Notes: generated by a model not told the origin, from the sequence alone. Positions 36,535 to 45,898 are shown, counted from the first letter of the stretch. The stretch: 64,000 bases of DNA from Rhizobium lusitanum (GCF_014189535.1 NZ_CP050308.1:3275001-3339000); one strand, 5' to 3'. A program made the numbers and translations.

Positions 36535-38277
36535 ATGACTGCCGAGATTGGCAAGGCAGCCTTTGCAGTGATGACTGAAGATGCGCCGTCGGACGGCAAT
36601 CTGCAGGCGGCGCTGTTCGATGCCGTCTGCGATGGGCTTTCCAGCGCCGTCCTCGTCTATGACAAGAACGATCTGCTGCTGTTTGCCAGCCGCCAGGTCC
36701 TGAATTTCTTCCCGATCCCGCCGCAGTTCCTGCAACCGTCCACACGGCTGCGGGATTATCTAGGCGCGGTTTTCGATACCGGCGTGCGGCATCCGAATGG
36801 CCATGCGAGATCGGCGGTAACGCGCGACGACTGGATCTCGCAGCGTATTGCCTCCCATTGGCGCGAGCGGTTCGAGACGACGGAGCGCGTTGGCGCGGAT
36901 CGTTGGGTCCGCTTCGTCAAGCGCCGGCTGCCATCGGGGTTCGGCGTCTGCATTCTTTCCGATATTTCCGAGGTGAAGAAGCGCGAGGAGCAGTGGCGCA
37001 TCGATATGGAACGCGTGCAGCTCACCGAGGATATCCTCGACAACCTGCCGTTTCCGCTGTTCGTCAAGGACTGCAACATGGTCTATGTTGCGGTCAACAA
37101 GGCGTTCAGCGACAAATACCAGACCACGCCGGAGGAGGTGCTGGGCCGCAAGGGCGCCGATCTCTTCTCTACCGATATTGCCAACCGCTTCGAGGAAAGC
37201 GACCGGCATGTCATCGAGACCGGCGAAATGTCGATCACGCACCAGCGGCAGATCTCACGCGACGGCGTCGAGCGCGACGTGGTCACGCGAAAGCAGCGCA
37301 TCGGCAAGCCTGGCCGTTATTTCCTCATTGCCACCATGCAGGACCTGCCGAAGGACGGAGCCGATTTCGACGAATTCGCGCTTGCCAGGGAGATCAAGGA
37401 GAACAGCGACCGTTCCTACCGGCGTGCCTACGTGCCGATGGCGGCGCTTCAGACTATATCGCGCCGCCCTTCGGCCATGGAGACCTTCGTTCCCGAGAAT
37501 TTCTCCGGCCGCAAGATTCTCGTGGTGACCAGCGATCTCGCCGCCGAAACGGCTGCGTTGAAGATGCTCGCCAAATACGGCTTCGACACCTGCTCGGTCC
37601 ACAATGAAAACGAAGAGGCGGCGTTCCTGGATGTCGCGAGCTCCCTCGGGGTCAAGATCGATCTGGTGATCGTCGACAACCTGCTCGGTAATCGCGGCAT
37701 GGAACTGGCGGAGCGGCAGAGCGTGCCGGCGCTGTCGTTGGACGGCTCGCAGCTTGCCTCCGAGCTTACCTTCCTGATTGCGCGGCACTTCAACCGCAAC
37801 ATCCGCCGCAAACCCGGCGGGAGCGCCGAGAGCGGGGCGGAGCACTGGCAGATTGCGGCGGGCGGCGAAGAACACGGCCTGCAGATCCTGGTTGCTGAGG
37901 ACAATGACATCAACCAGATCGTCTTCTCGCAGATCCTCGAGGGGCTTGGATACCGCTACATGATCGCCCCGACCGGTGACGAGGCGGTGCGTCTATGGAG
38001 CGAGCATCGTCCTGAGCTGATCCTGATGGATATTTCCTTGCCGGGCCTCAACGGCTTTGAGGCCGCGCGGCTGATCCGCGGCAGCGAAAAGGATGGCGGA
38101 TCGCATACACCGATCATTGGCGTACTGACCCAGGCTTTCGAGCGTGACCGCAAAGAATGCGCCGATGCCGGCATGGACGATGTCATCCTGAAGCCCGTCA
38201 GCCCGGATATCCTCGAGACCGTGTTCCAGAAGTACATGCGTGGCAGCCGCAAAGCTCAGGCCAGGCAAGTCTCATAA
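36535..38277 (+). CDS. PAS-PAS-receiver protein without kinase core
   Basis: A 580-residue signalling protein. Residues about 25-150 form a PAS-like sensor ('AVLVYDKNDLLLFASRQVLNFFP'), residues about 165-280 a second PAS ('LDNLPFPLFVKDCNMVYVAVNKAF'), residues 325-420 a receiver-like fold without phosphoacceptor motifs ('GRKILVVTSDLAAETAALKM'), and residues 449-575 a full receiver with 'LVAEDNDINQI', Asp499 in 'LILMDISLPG' and the Lys in 'VILKPVS'. No HisKA or HATPase segment is present. ATG 36535 follows AGGAAG. It is followed 100 bases on by a c-di-GMP enzyme gene, so it may receive phosphate from an unlinked kinase and signal to that. Confidence 0.85.
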   Translation: MTAEIGKAAFAVMTEDAPSDGNLQAALFDAVCDGLSSAVLVYDKNDLLLFASRQVLNFFPIPPQFLQPSTRLRDYLGAVFDTGVRHPNGHARSAVTRDDWISQRIASHWRERFETTERVGADRWVRFVKRRLPSGFGVCILSDISEVKKREEQWRIDMERVQLTEDILDNLPFPLFVKDCNMVYVAVNKAFSDKYQTTPEEVLGRKGADLFSTDIANRFEESDRHVIETGEMSITHQRQISRDGVERDVVTRKQRIGKPGRYFLIATMQDLPKDGADFDEFALAREIKENSDRSYRRAYVPMAALQTISRRPSAMETFVPENFSGRKILVVTSDLAAETAALKMLAKYGFDTCSVHNENEEAAFLDVASSLGVKIDLVIVDNLLGNRGMELAERQSVPALSLDGSQLASELTFLIARHFNRNIRRKPGGSAESGAEHWQIAAGGEEHGLQILVAEDNDINQIVFSQILEGLGYRYMIAPTGDEAVRLWSEHRPELILMDISLPGLNGFEAARLIRGSEKDGGSHTPIIGVLTQAFERDRKECADAGMDDVILKPVSPDILETVFQKYMRGSRKAQARQVS

Positions 38278-38377
38278 TTGCCAGCCCCGATGAACAGATA
38301 TTGCCCGTATGGAATGACCGAAGTCCTGCCATCCTTTGTTAAGACTTCGTTGTCATGCTCTTTCGCGGGTGGAGAAA

Positions 38378-39718
38378 ATGTCGGGACTGAACATGAAATC
38401 GGCTGAAATACCGCTCGCGCCAGTCAGTCAGAACGAGCTGCAGGCGATGGCATATACCGATCCCCTGACGGGTCTGGGTAACCGTCACCGCATGCGCGAT
38501 CGTGCGCGGCTGCTTTCGGTCGAGCGCGCCAGCGATCCCGCGCCCTTCACCATCGGCATCGTCAACCTCGATTCCTTCAAGCCCATCAATGATCTCTTCG
38601 GCGTCGACGCCGGTGATGAGATCCTGTGTCAGGTCGCCCACCGCCTCAAGGCCTGCATTCCCGATGGCGCCACCGTGACGCGCCACGAAGGCGACGAATT
38701 CGCCTTCGTGCTGCCGCTGGTCTTCGAGCGTGTCGGTGCGGAGAAGTTCGGGCAGATGATCCGGGAAGTGCTGTCGGCGCCCTATGATCTCGGCGATCGC
38801 AACGTTCGCCTGTCCGCCTCTTTCGGCTTTGCCATCTATCCCTTCGCCGGCGAGGAATTCGACGATCTGCTGAAAAACACCGAGACCGCGCTCTATCGCT
38901 CCAAGCGTCGCGGCCGTGGCCAGATCACCGTTTATTCCAAGGAAATCGCCCAGGAGATGAAGCGCGCGACGCAGCTCGAACAGGCGCTGCGCAATGCCAT
39001 TATTTCCGATGCCATCGACGTGCATTTCCAGCCGATCGTCTCGCTCGCCAGCGGTGCGGTTCTCGGTTTCGAGGCCCTGGCGCGCTGGAACGACGCCGAT
39101 CTCGGCTTCGTGTCGCCGGCCGTCTTCGTGCCGCTGGCCGAGGAGCGCGGCTTTATCGATGCCCTCTCCGAGACCTTGCTGCGCAAGGCTGCCGAGGCGG
39201 CACTTTCCTGGCCGCGCGAGCTGTTCCTCTCCTTCAACCTGTCCTCGGCACAATTGATGGACCCCGGCACGAGCAGCAGCATCCTCGCCATTCTCGGCCG
39301 CGTTGGGCTCGATCCGCATCGCCTTGAGCTGGAGATCACCGAAACCGCCGTCATGAGCTCAGCCGAAACGGCAAATCGCATCATCGCGGACCTTCGGGGT
39401 GCTGGTGTGCGCATCTCGCTGGATGATTTCGGCACCGGCCAATCCAGCCTAGGCCGCCTGCGCGAGTTCATTTTCGACAAGGTCAAGATCGACCGTGCCT
39501 TCGTTTCGCGCATCAATTCGGATCGCGCCTCCGAACACATCGTTAAGGCGGTCCTCGCCATGTGCGAGGGGCTCGACCTCGAAGTGGTGGCCGAAGGCAT
39601 CGAGGACCACGCCGAGGCGGCAAAACTCAAATCGCTCGGCTGCGCCATGGGGCAAGGCTACTATTACGGCAAGCCCGTCGATAGCACCGCCACTCTGCGC
39701 TATCTCCACGGAAATTGA
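38378..39718 (+). CDS. GGDEF-EAL protein, probable c-di-GMP phosphodiesterase
   Basis: A 446-residue protein with a GGDEF domain (about 35-200) and an EAL domain (about 210-440). The cyclase signature is degenerate, HEGDEF (residues 104-108), so synthesis is doubtful. The EAL side looks intact: EAL at 232-234, 'FNLSSAQLM', 'LEITETAVM', 'ISLDDFGTGQSSLGRL', 'KIDRAFV' and 'VVAEGIED'. It would therefore hydrolyse c-di-GMP, perhaps with GTP sensed by the GGDEF part. There is no sensor domain of its own. The start ATG 38378 follows GGTGGAGAAA. The upstream PAS-receiver gene suggests a common signalling route. Confidence 0.9.
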   Translation: MSGLNMKSAEIPLAPVSQNELQAMAYTDPLTGLGNRHRMRDRARLLSVERASDPAPFTIGIVNLDSFKPINDLFGVDAGDEILCQVAHRLKACIPDGATVTRHEGDEFAFVLPLVFERVGAEKFGQMIREVLSAPYDLGDRNVRLSASFGFAIYPFAGEEFDDLLKNTETALYRSKRRGRGQITVYSKEIAQEMKRATQLEQALRNAIISDAIDVHFQPIVSLASGAVLGFEALARWNDADLGFVSPAVFVPLAEERGFIDALSETLLRKAAEAALSWPRELFLSFNLSSAQLMDPGTSSSILAILGRVGLDPHRLELEITETAVMSSAETANRIIADLRGAGVRISLDDFGTGQSSLGRLREFIFDKVKIDRAFVSRINSDRASEHIVKAVLAMCEGLDLEVVAEGIEDHAEAAKLKSLGCAMGQGYYYGKPVDSTATLRYLHGN

Positions 39719-39758
39719 TCACGACCCGGGTGGCATGCGCCTCGGCGCGTCATCAAGC

Positions 39759-40226
39759 CTACGGCAATGGCAATTCATGGCTCTGCTTGATTGTTTCCAT
39801 CGGAACGTCGGTCTTGACGCTCTGGACGCTGGGTATGCGTGTCAGATGGTCGGCCTGGAAACGCCAATAGCTGTGGAGATCGGCGGTAACGATCCGCATG
39901 ATGGCGTCGCACTCACCGGTCGTTAGGTAGCATTCGACGACCTCGGGGAATTTCCTGACTGTCTCTGCGAACTGATGGGTAATCTCGGCGTCCTGCGTTT
40001 TGAACCAAACGCGCGCGAACACGGTAAGTCCCACGCCGACTTTTGCAGCGTTGAGCACGGCAACATAGCGATCGATGACGCCCGATTCTTCCAGCAGGCG
40101 TACCCTGCGCAGACAGGGCGAGGGCGAAAGCCCCACCTCTTTGGCCAGCTCGACATTCGGAATCCGCCCATTGCGCTGGAGCGCGCGAAGTATGCGCCGA
40201 TCGATAGCGTCTAGCGCCACTGGCAT
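39759..40226 (-). CDS. Lrp/AsnC family transcriptional regulator
   Basis: A 155-residue Lrp-like regulator with an N-terminal winged HTH ('LDAIDRRILRALQRNGRIPNVELAKEVGLSPSPCLRRVRLLEESGVI', about 5-55) and a C-terminal RAM/ACT ligand-binding domain ('VFARVWFKTQ' to 'SVKTDVPMETIK'). Such proteins bind amino acids and control amino-acid genes. The start at 40226 is spaced six bases from GGGAG; ATG 40229 is also possible. It is divergent from argG with a 133-bp spacer carrying paired AT-rich half sites, so argG is its likely target. Confidence 0.92.
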   Translation of the reverse strand: MPVALDAIDRRILRALQRNGRIPNVELAKEVGLSPSPCLRRVRLLEESGVIDRYVAVLNAAKVGVGLTVFARVWFKTQDAEITHQFAETVRKFPEVVECYLTTGECDAIMRIVTADLHSYWRFQADHLTRIPSVQSVKTDVPMETIKQSHELPLP

Positions 40227-40254
40227 CATCTGCTCCCATGTCTGATTAATGCGC

Positions 40255-40297
40255 TATAATGTGCCAATATTATGCAATTTTGCGACTGTCTTCGCAA
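40255..40297. promoter_or_regulatory. Lrp/argG divergent promoter region
   Basis: ATAAT (40256-40260) and ATTAT (40269-40273) form an inverted repeat with an eight-base spacer. TATAAT at 40255-40260 can serve argG as -10. On the minus strand TTGCGA (complement of 40292-40297), 17 bases, CATAAT (complement of 40269-40274) makes a promoter for the regulator. The dyad overlaps both -10 boxes, which fits autoregulated divergent control. Confidence 0.55.
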
Positions 40298-40359
40298 GCC
40301 AATTGCGTTAGCTTTGACCTATCGTTCCAAGGAGATAACGCTAGGAACAAAAATCACTC

Positions 40360-41583
40360 ATGGTCAAAGATATCAAGAAGATCGTGCTCTCCTATTCGGG
40401 CGGTCTGGACACCTCGATCATCCTCAAATGGCTTCAGGAGATTTACAAATGCGAGGTGGTGACCTTCACCGCCGATCTGGGGCAGGGTGAGGAACTTGAG
40501 CCGGCGCGCGCCAAGGCTGAGATGCTCGGGATCAAGGACATCCGCATCGTGGATGTACGTGAAGAATTTGTGCGTGACTTCGTGTTCCCGATGTTCCGCG
40601 CCAATACGGTGTATGAAGGCCAGTATCTGCTCGGCTCCTCCATCGCCCGCCCGCTCATCGCAAAGCATCTTGTCAGGATCGCCCAGGAAGTGGGTGCCGA
40701 TGCCATTTCTCATGGCGCCACCGGCAAGGGCAACGATCAGGTCCGGTTCGAATTGACAGTCAACGCGCTTGACCCATCCATCAAGGTCATCGCACCGTGG
40801 CGCGAGTGGGACATTCAGTCCCGCACCCAGCTCATTGAGTATGCCGAACGGAACCAAATCCCGGTCCCCAAGGACAAGCGCGGCGAGGCACCGTTCTCGA
40901 TTGACGCGAATTTGTTGCACACCTCGTCCGAGGGCAAGGTCCTGGAAGACCCGGCCGATATCGCGCCGGACTATGTCTATCAGCGTACGGTCGATCCCGT
41001 GGACGCGCCAAACGTACCCGAGATCATCACTATCGGCTTTGAGAAGGGTGACGCGGTCTCTCTCAACGGCGACAGATTGTCACCGGCGACGCTGCTGACC
41101 AAGCTCAACGAGCTGGGTGGCAAACATGGCGTAGGGCGGGTCGATCTGGTCGAGAACCGGTTCGTCGGCATGAAATCGCGCGGGGTTTATGAGACGCCGG
41201 GCGGGACGATCCTGCTCGCGGCGCATCGCGGGATCGAGTCGATCACGCTCGACAGTGGTGCGGCTCACCTGAAGGACGAGATCATGCCGCGCTATGCCGA
41301 GCTGATCTATAACGGCTTCTGGTATGCGCCGGAGCGGGAGATGCTGCAGGCGCTGATCGACCGGAGCCAGACCTATGTTGATGGTGAGGTGACGGTAAAG
41401 CTCCACAAGGGATCGGCCAGCGTCGTCGCGCGCAGTTCACCCAATTCGCTCTATTCGATGGACCTGGTGACGTTCGAGGAAGGCTCGGGCAGCTACGATC
41501 ATCACGATGCCGAGGGTTTCATCAAGCTCAACGGGCTGCGACTGAAGACCTTGGCGGCACGCAATAAGAGGTTGGGACATTAA
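40360..41583 (+). CDS. argG: Argininosuccinate synthase
   Basis: Joins citrulline and aspartate with ATP to argininosuccinate, the penultimate step of arginine synthesis. The 407-residue protein has the N-type ATP pyrophosphatase P-loop '[14 protein letters not shown]' (about 9-22), 'ADLGQGEE' and '[15 protein letters not shown]' (about 115-130). Since other arg genes are absent and the gene stands beside a divergent Lrp regulator, it may be a second, regulated argG copy; this is not testable here. The ORF ends 27 bases before a strong terminator. Confidence 0.95.
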   Translation: MVKDIKKIVLSYSGGLDTSIILKWLQEIYKCEVVTFTADLGQGEELEPARAKAEMLGIKDIRIVDVREEFVRDFVFPMFRANTVYEGQYLLGSSIARPLIAKHLVRIAQEVGADAISHGATGKGNDQVRFELTVNALDPSIKVIAPWREWDIQSRTQLIEYAERNQIPVPKDKRGEAPFSIDANLLHTSSEGKVLEDPADIAPDYVYQRTVDPVDAPNVPEIITIGFEKGDAVSLNGDRLSPATLLTKLNELGGKHGVGRVDLVENRFVGMKSRGVYETPGGTILLAAHRGIESITLDSGAAHLKDEIMPRYAELIYNGFWYAPEREMLQALIDRSQTYVDGEVTVKLHKGSASVVARSSPNSLYSMDLVTFEEGSGSYDHHDAEGFIKLNGLRLKTLAARNKRLGH

Positions 41584-41610
41584 AGGCCTGACCTGTCGTG
41601 CAACGCTAAA

Positions 41611-41638
41611 CGGCGGCCTATGAGGGCCGCCGTTTTTT
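41611..41638 (+). terminator. Terminator of argG
   Basis: CGGCGGCC (41611-41618) and GGCCGCCG (41625-41632) pair perfectly around a six-base loop, followed by TTTTTT. It may also serve the convergent PRC-barrel gene. Confidence 0.92.
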
Positions 41639-41659
41639 ATTGTTGTGCGAGAACCTTCG

Positions 41660-42280
41660 TTACTTATCGGTCGTCGACGAGGTCGTCGTGCTGTCAGTTC
41701 CGGGTGCCGTCGGAGTGGTCTGTGCGGCCTTATCAGAGGCCTGCACGGCGAGCGTCTTGAACTCGGGCGCCGCCTTCAGCGTCTCGGCTGTTTCGGTGGT
41801 CGTCAGCTTGACGGTGCCGTCCTCGGCATTCTGCGTCGCCGTGATCTTGTCGAAGGAAACGGCGACGTTCTTCTGGCCCATGCCAAGGAAACCGCCGACG
41901 CCGACGACTGCGGCGACCACGCCGCCCTGCTTCAGTAGGACCAGATCGTTGATGCTGCCGATGCTTTCATTCTGACCATTATAGACCGACTGGCCCATAT
42001 AGGTCTTGGCGCTTATCTGATCTGCCGACTGCTCGGTCAGATATCCACCGGTCTGCGCCATGGTTGTCGTTGGCGCCGAAGCTGGTGCCTGGGCATCGTT
42101 CTGCGGCGTCTTAATTGCCGGCTTGGTGGTGTCAGGCGTTGCCGGAGTGGTCTGTGTCACCGGCGCGTTGCTATTGTTGGTTGATGGCTGCTGAGCCTGG
42201 GCAAAAGCCATCGGAGAAAGAACCGATGCTGTGGCAAAGATTGCGGCTGCAGCGACAGAAGTGAACAGTTTACCGGTCAT
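41660..42280 (-). CDS. Secreted PRC-barrel domain protein
   Basis: A 206-residue protein with a signal peptide (MTGKLFTSVAAAAIFATASVLSPMAFAQA, cleavage near residue 28). It is followed by a Thr/Pro/Ala/Gln-rich linker (to about residue 95) and a PRC-barrel domain ('YMGQSVYNGQNESIGSINDLVLLKQGGVVAAVVGVGGFLGMGQKNVAVSFDKI'). Many periplasmic rhizobial proteins of this type exist, of unknown role, probably stress- or surface-linked. The C-terminal 50 residues are Thr/Asp-rich. ATG 42280 gives the cleanest signal peptide; ATG 42298 would add six residues. Confidence 0.88.
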   Translation of the reverse strand: MTGKLFTSVAAAAIFATASVLSPMAFAQAQQPSTNNSNAPVTQTTPATPDTTKPAIKTPQNDAQAPASAPTTTMAQTGGYLTEQSADQISAKTYMGQSVYNGQNESIGSINDLVLLKQGGVVAAVVGVGGFLGMGQKNVAVSFDKITATQNAEDGTVKLTTTETAETLKAAPEFKTLAVQASDKAAQTTPTAPGTDSTTTSSTTDK

Positions 42281-42632
42281 TGTGAACCTACCTTTCATGG
42301 TGGTGGGTACATTCCCCGGCTCGGGCGGCGCCACGTTCTTGGCTGACCATCATCGTGCCGGTTCATTAGGGGAACTGGTCGAGGATAGGTTTGGTTCCGG
42401 AAAAAGTTGCAGAAAACGGCGCCGCGTCGCCCAGACGTGGAAAAAATATAATGGGAAATCAATTATTTATGAAAAGATAGATGCAACCAAAAGCAGTCGA
42501 TCAGAGTGGCCGGTTGCGGCGGGAGCGCCGCGGCTCCTGGCGCAGGGCGGCTCGATCCGAGCGCCCTGGCCTGTGCTTTCCTGCTTGCCGTCCTCGCGGT
42601 GATCGCCTCCGCTGGAGAGACGGCAAACGCAA
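42281..42632. other. Intergenic region upstream of the PRC-barrel gene
   Basis: This 352-bp stretch between two minus-strand genes has no convincing coding sequence. It holds an AT-rich block (about 42445-42490) that may be the promoter of the PRC-barrel gene. It also holds a hairpin AGGGCGGCTCG / CGAGCGCCCT (42544-42567, one bulge) without a clear T-run, which could be the end of the dgo operon. Confidence 0.5.
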
Positions 42633-43520
42633 TCAGATCTTGTAGGCTGGATCGAAAACGCCCTTGACCGTCGGGCCGAGTTCGAGAAGTGCTCCTGCCT
42701 GCGGCTGTGTCGAGCGAGCGTCCTCGTCGAGGCCCTCCCAGGCTGTCGTCACCGCCAGGCGATCGGCATCCTTGCCGACAAAGGCCGGGCAGGAGGGCTG
42801 TGCGGCCGGCACGCGATAGCGCTCGATGCGCAGGCCGTCCGGGCTATAACGATCGACGAAGCCGGAACCCCAGCGGGCGTTCCAGATATAGCCGTCGGCA
42901 TCGCAGACCGAACCATCGATGCCGCCCGGATCCTCCATGCTGTCGACCAGAACGATGGGCTCGCCCGTGGGAAGCCCAGTCAGAGGGTCGACCATCACCC
43001 GCATCAGCTGGCTGACGCGCGTATCGGTGAAGTAGCCCATGGTGCCGTCGGGAGAAAAGCAGATCGAGTTCGGAATGCTGATCTGATCGAAGATCTTCGT
43101 CACCTTGCCGCCGGCGACGTGATAGATGGCGCCCGCCTGCATTTCGGCGCGCTTGCCCATGGTGCCGATCCACAGCGAACCGGAGATATGCGTGCGCCCG
43201 TCATTGGAACGGTTCTCCGGCTTGTCCGCCTCGATGGCGGCATAAAAAGTCAGTTCGCCGGTCGTGGTATCGCGGAGAAACAGGCCCTCTTCGGTGGCGA
43301 GCAACTGCCGTCCGGCGTCGATACGGGCAAGCACGCTTGCCATCATCGGCAGGTCGTGGACCTGCTTCCTGCCGCTTGCAAGATGCAGCTCGTGCAATTC
43401 CTTGCCGAGAATGTTGAACCACCAGACCGTATCGGTATCTGGATCATAGGTCGGCCCTTCGCCCAGCACCGAAGCGGTGTCGGAAAGAATGGTGCCCTGG
43501 AAGTCGTGAATCGCGGTCAT
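42633..43520 (-). CDS. SMP-30/gluconolactonase family protein, probable sugar-acid lactonase
   Basis: A 295-residue six-bladed beta-propeller of the SMP-30/gluconolaconase/LRE family. Characteristic pieces are 'LGEGPTYDPDTDTVWWFNILGKELHEL' (metal-binding Glu near 20), 'NDGRTHISGSLWIGTM', 'IPNSICFSPDGTMGYFTDT' (Asn and Asp ligands), and 'DPGGIDGSVCDADGYIWNARWGSG'. It would hydrolyse the lactone made by the SDR dehydrogenase of this operon (galactono-1,4- or 1,5-lactone). It is the last gene of the dgo operon, four bases from dgoA. Confidence 0.85.
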   Translation of the reverse strand: MTAIHDFQGTILSDTASVLGEGPTYDPDTDTVWWFNILGKELHELHLASGRKQVHDLPMMASVLARIDAGRQLLATEEGLFLRDTTTGELTFYAAIEADKPENRSNDGRTHISGSLWIGTMGKRAEMQAGAIYHVAGGKVTKIFDQISIPNSICFSPDGTMGYFTDTRVSQLMRVMVDPLTGLPTGEPIVLVDSMEDPGGIDGSVCDADGYIWNARWGSGFVDRYSPDGLRIERYRVPAAQPSCPAFVGKDADRLAVTTAWEGLDEDARSTQPQAGALLELGPTVKGVFDPAYKI

Positions 43521-43524
43521 ATGC

Positions 43525-44160
43525 TCAAGCTCCTATGGCGGCGTCATAGGCGTAAATGGTCACCTTGGCGCGTTCGGCAACCTCTGCCGTCGTCATTCCC
43601 GGCTTGTAGAGGCTGGTGCCGAGACCGAATGCGAGGATGCCGGCCTTGGTGTAATCGGCGAAATTCTTGTCCGAAACGCCGCCAACAGCGGCGATGACGA
43701 GCTCCGGCGGTAGCACGGCGCGGATGGCAGTGATGCCGGAGGCGCCCAACACGCCGGCCGGGAAAAATTTAAGGCCGGTCGCGCCAGCACGGGCGGCGGT
43801 CAGCGCTTCCGTCGCGGTGAAGACGCCGGGCATCGTCACCATGCCCTTGTCGCGACCACGGCTAATGACCGCCGGTTCGACGTTTGGCGTCACCAGCAGT
43901 TTGCCGCCCGCGGCATCCAGCCGATCGACATCTTCGACGGTCAGTACCGTGCCGGCGCCGATCAGGCAATCGGCGGGCGCCAGCTTGGCGGCGATCTCGA
44001 TCGAACGGAAAGGCTCCGGCGAGTTCAGCGGAATCTCGATTGCTGTCAGGCCGGCCTCGATCAGCGCGCCGACGATATCGGCTGTTTCCTCCGGCTTGAT
44101 GCCGCGAAGAATGGCAATGAGCGGGCGCTTCATGGAAGGGAAGGGGACGCGGGTCGTCAT
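43525..44160 (-). CDS. dgoA: 2-dehydro-3-deoxy-6-phosphogalactonate aldolase
   Basis: A 211-residue class I KDPG/KDPGal aldolase that splits 2-keto-3-deoxy-6-phosphogalactonate to pyruvate and glyceraldehyde 3-phosphate. Visible are 'LIAILRGIKPEE' (GxxPEE-type start), 'AIEIPLNSPEP' and the Schiff-base Lys in 'GLKFFPAGVLG' (about residue 130). The spacing and context point to the galactonate rather than gluconate branch. Its start overlaps the dgoK stop by one base (44160). Confidence 0.92.
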   Translation of the reverse strand: MTTRVPFPSMKRPLIAILRGIKPEETADIVGALIEAGLTAIEIPLNSPEPFRSIEIAAKLAPADCLIGAGTVLTVEDVDRLDAAGGKLLVTPNVEPAVISRGRDKGMVTMPGVFTATEALTAARAGATGLKFFPAGVLGASGITAIRAVLPPELVIAAVGGVSDKNFADYTKAGILAFGLGTSLYKPGMTTAEVAERAKVTIYAYDAAIGA

Positions 44161-45092
44161 CAGCTTGCTCTTTCGTTATTCGGCCAGATTGCCTTGGCGG
44201 CGGCGGAAAGCCCGCTGCGGACGGCGGCATCGGCATCAACAGTCGTATAGGTGAGGGATAGGGTGCGGAAGGCATCTTCATAGAGCGCCTGCAGGCGTCC
44301 GGAGGCGACCAAGGTAATCGTCGCTCCTTGGCCGGCCGATGACAGCGCACCGGCAATTTCGGCGCCGATCAGTGTACCGGAAATCAGCGCCTGTGCACCG
44401 GCCGCTGTCAGTCCATGCAGAAGCTGGCCGGCGCGGGCGGTAAAGAGCAGGTTGGTGGCCAGCGCCGGCTTCTCGAAGGCGGCCTTGATCGCGGTTTCAA
44501 AGGTGGCATTGTCGGCCGGCAGGTCGGCGGCGCCAGCAACAGCGTGGGAGAGGATGCTGTGCTTGGTGATGACGTCGAAAAGCTCGCCGGTCATGAAGGT
44601 GGAAAAGCCAGTGACCTGGCCGTCGATCACACGCACCCATTTCGAATGCGTGCCCGGCATGCAGACGATCTGCTCGCCTTTCGCGTCGGCCGGGATTGCG
44701 CCGAGCAATTGCGTCTCCTCGCCGCGCATGACGTCCGGCACATCCTTGGCGCGCTGCGCAAGGCCCGGCAGAATGCGGACATCGCGCGCCTGACCGGGGA
44801 CGGAGACGGCGCCGGTCAGGATAGCGGCAAGCGATGTCGGTGTGTCGATATAGCCGGCTTCCACCCAGCCCTGACGCGCGCCGGCCATGCCGCAGACGAT
44901 GACGGGAAGGTCGTTGGGCGCGGAAAGGGCGGTCAGATGCGATTGCAGCACTTGGGCAAAGCCGGTCTGCGCCGCCGATGTCATGCCTTCGCCGCTACGG
45001 CGCTCGCCGAGAATGCTGTCGTCCTCGCCGATTACCCACAGCCGGAAACTGCTGGTGCCCCAGTCTACCGCTACATATGCGGGTCTTGTCAT
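44160..45092 (-). CDS. dgoK: 2-dehydro-3-deoxygalactonokinase
   Basis: A 310-residue DgoK-family sugar kinase that phosphorylates 2-keto-3-deoxygalactonate. It opens 'YVAVDWGTSSFRLWVI' (phosphate-binding loop, about 5-20) and contains 'VCMPGTHSKWVRVIDGQVTGFSTFMTGELFDVI', which is diagnostic of DgoK. It is preceded by an SDR gene (one-base overlap, TAATG) and followed by dgoA. Confidence 0.92.
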   Translation of the reverse strand: MTRPAYVAVDWGTSSFRLWVIGEDDSILGERRSGEGMTSAAQTGFAQVLQSHLTALSAPNDLPVIVCGMAGARQGWVEAGYIDTPTSLAAILTGAVSVPGQARDVRILPGLAQRAKDVPDVMRGEETQLLGAIPADAKGEQIVCMPGTHSKWVRVIDGQVTGFSTFMTGELFDVITKHSILSHAVAGAADLPADNATFETAIKAAFEKPALATNLLFTARAGQLLHGLTAAGAQALISGTLIGAEIAGALSSAGQGATITLVASGRLQALYEDAFRTLSLTYTTVDADAAVRSGLSAAAKAIWPNNERAS

Positions 45093-45862
45093 TAGAAAAT
45101 GCCTCCGTCGACAATGATGGACTGCGCGGTGATGCTACCCGAGCAGTTGGATGCGAGAAAGAGAGTGGGGCCGACCAGATCGGCGGCCTTCAGAACATGC
45201 TTGAGGCATTGGCGCTCGATCGTCTTGGCGATGCCTTCCTCGGTGAGCCAGAGTTCCATCTGCCGTTCGGTGACGACCATGCCCGGGAGAACGGCATTGA
45301 CGCGGATGTTTTCCGGTCCGAGACGGCCGGCGAGGCTCTTGGTCAGGCCGATGACGCCGGCCTTGGCGGTCGCATAGGAAGAAAGCTGCGGCTGGTTCAT
45401 TTTGATGACGATCGACGAGAAATTGATGATCGACCCGCCGCCGGCCGCCCGCATGCCGGGCGCTGCTGCCTGCGAGACGAAGAACACCTGCTTGAGGTTG
45501 ATCGCCTGGCTGTTGTCCCAGTATTCCTCGGTCGTCGTATCAAAGTCGTGGCGGTCGTCCCAGGCGGCATTGTTGACGAGGACGCCGATGGCGCCGAGAT
45601 CGGATTCGACGGCGGCAACCGTACTCTTGATATTGCCGATATCGCGCAGGTCGGCATGATAGAAGGCGACAGGATGCGCCGATTGCGCCGACAGCCGGGC
45701 GGCAAGCGTCTTGCTCGGCTCCTCGGCGATGTCGATGAAGGCAACCTTGGCACCCTGTTGCGCGAAGCCCTCGACAAGGGCCGCACCGATGCCGGAGCCG
45801 CCGCCGGTGATCAGGACTGTGCGATCCTTAAGATCAGGAAATTGCGCCTGTACCTCGGTCAA
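45092..45862 (-). CDS. SDR-family dehydrogenase, probable galactose dehydrogenase
   Basis: A 256-residue short-chain dehydrogenase/reductase. Cofactor site 'TVLITGGGSGIGAALVEGFAQQGAKVAFIDI' (GxxxGxG, about 14-45), 'NNAAWDDR', catalytic Ser in 'NFSSIVIKMNQPQLSSYATAKAGV' with the YxxxK (Tyr and Lys about 161-165), and a C-terminal substrate region. As first gene of the SDR-dgoK-dgoA-lactonase operon it probably oxidises D-galactose or a related sugar to its lactone, NAD(P)-dependent. The sugar is not proven. A 129-bp spacer separates it from the divergent IclR gene. Confidence 0.85.
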   Translation of the reverse strand: MTEVQAQFPDLKDRTVLITGGGSGIGAALVEGFAQQGAKVAFIDIAEEPSKTLAARLSAQSAHPVAFYHADLRDIGNIKSTVAAVESDLGAIGVLVNNAAWDDRHDFDTTTEEYWDNSQAINLKQVFFVSQAAAPGMRAAGGGSIINFSSIVIKMNQPQLSSYATAKAGVIGLTKSLAGRLGPENIRVNAVLPGMVVTERQMELWLTEEGIAKTIERQCLKHVLKAADLVGPTLFLASNCSGSITAQSIIVDGGIF

Positions 45863-45898
45863 ATTCCTATCCCTCCCTGGATCGTTGAATTTATTAAT

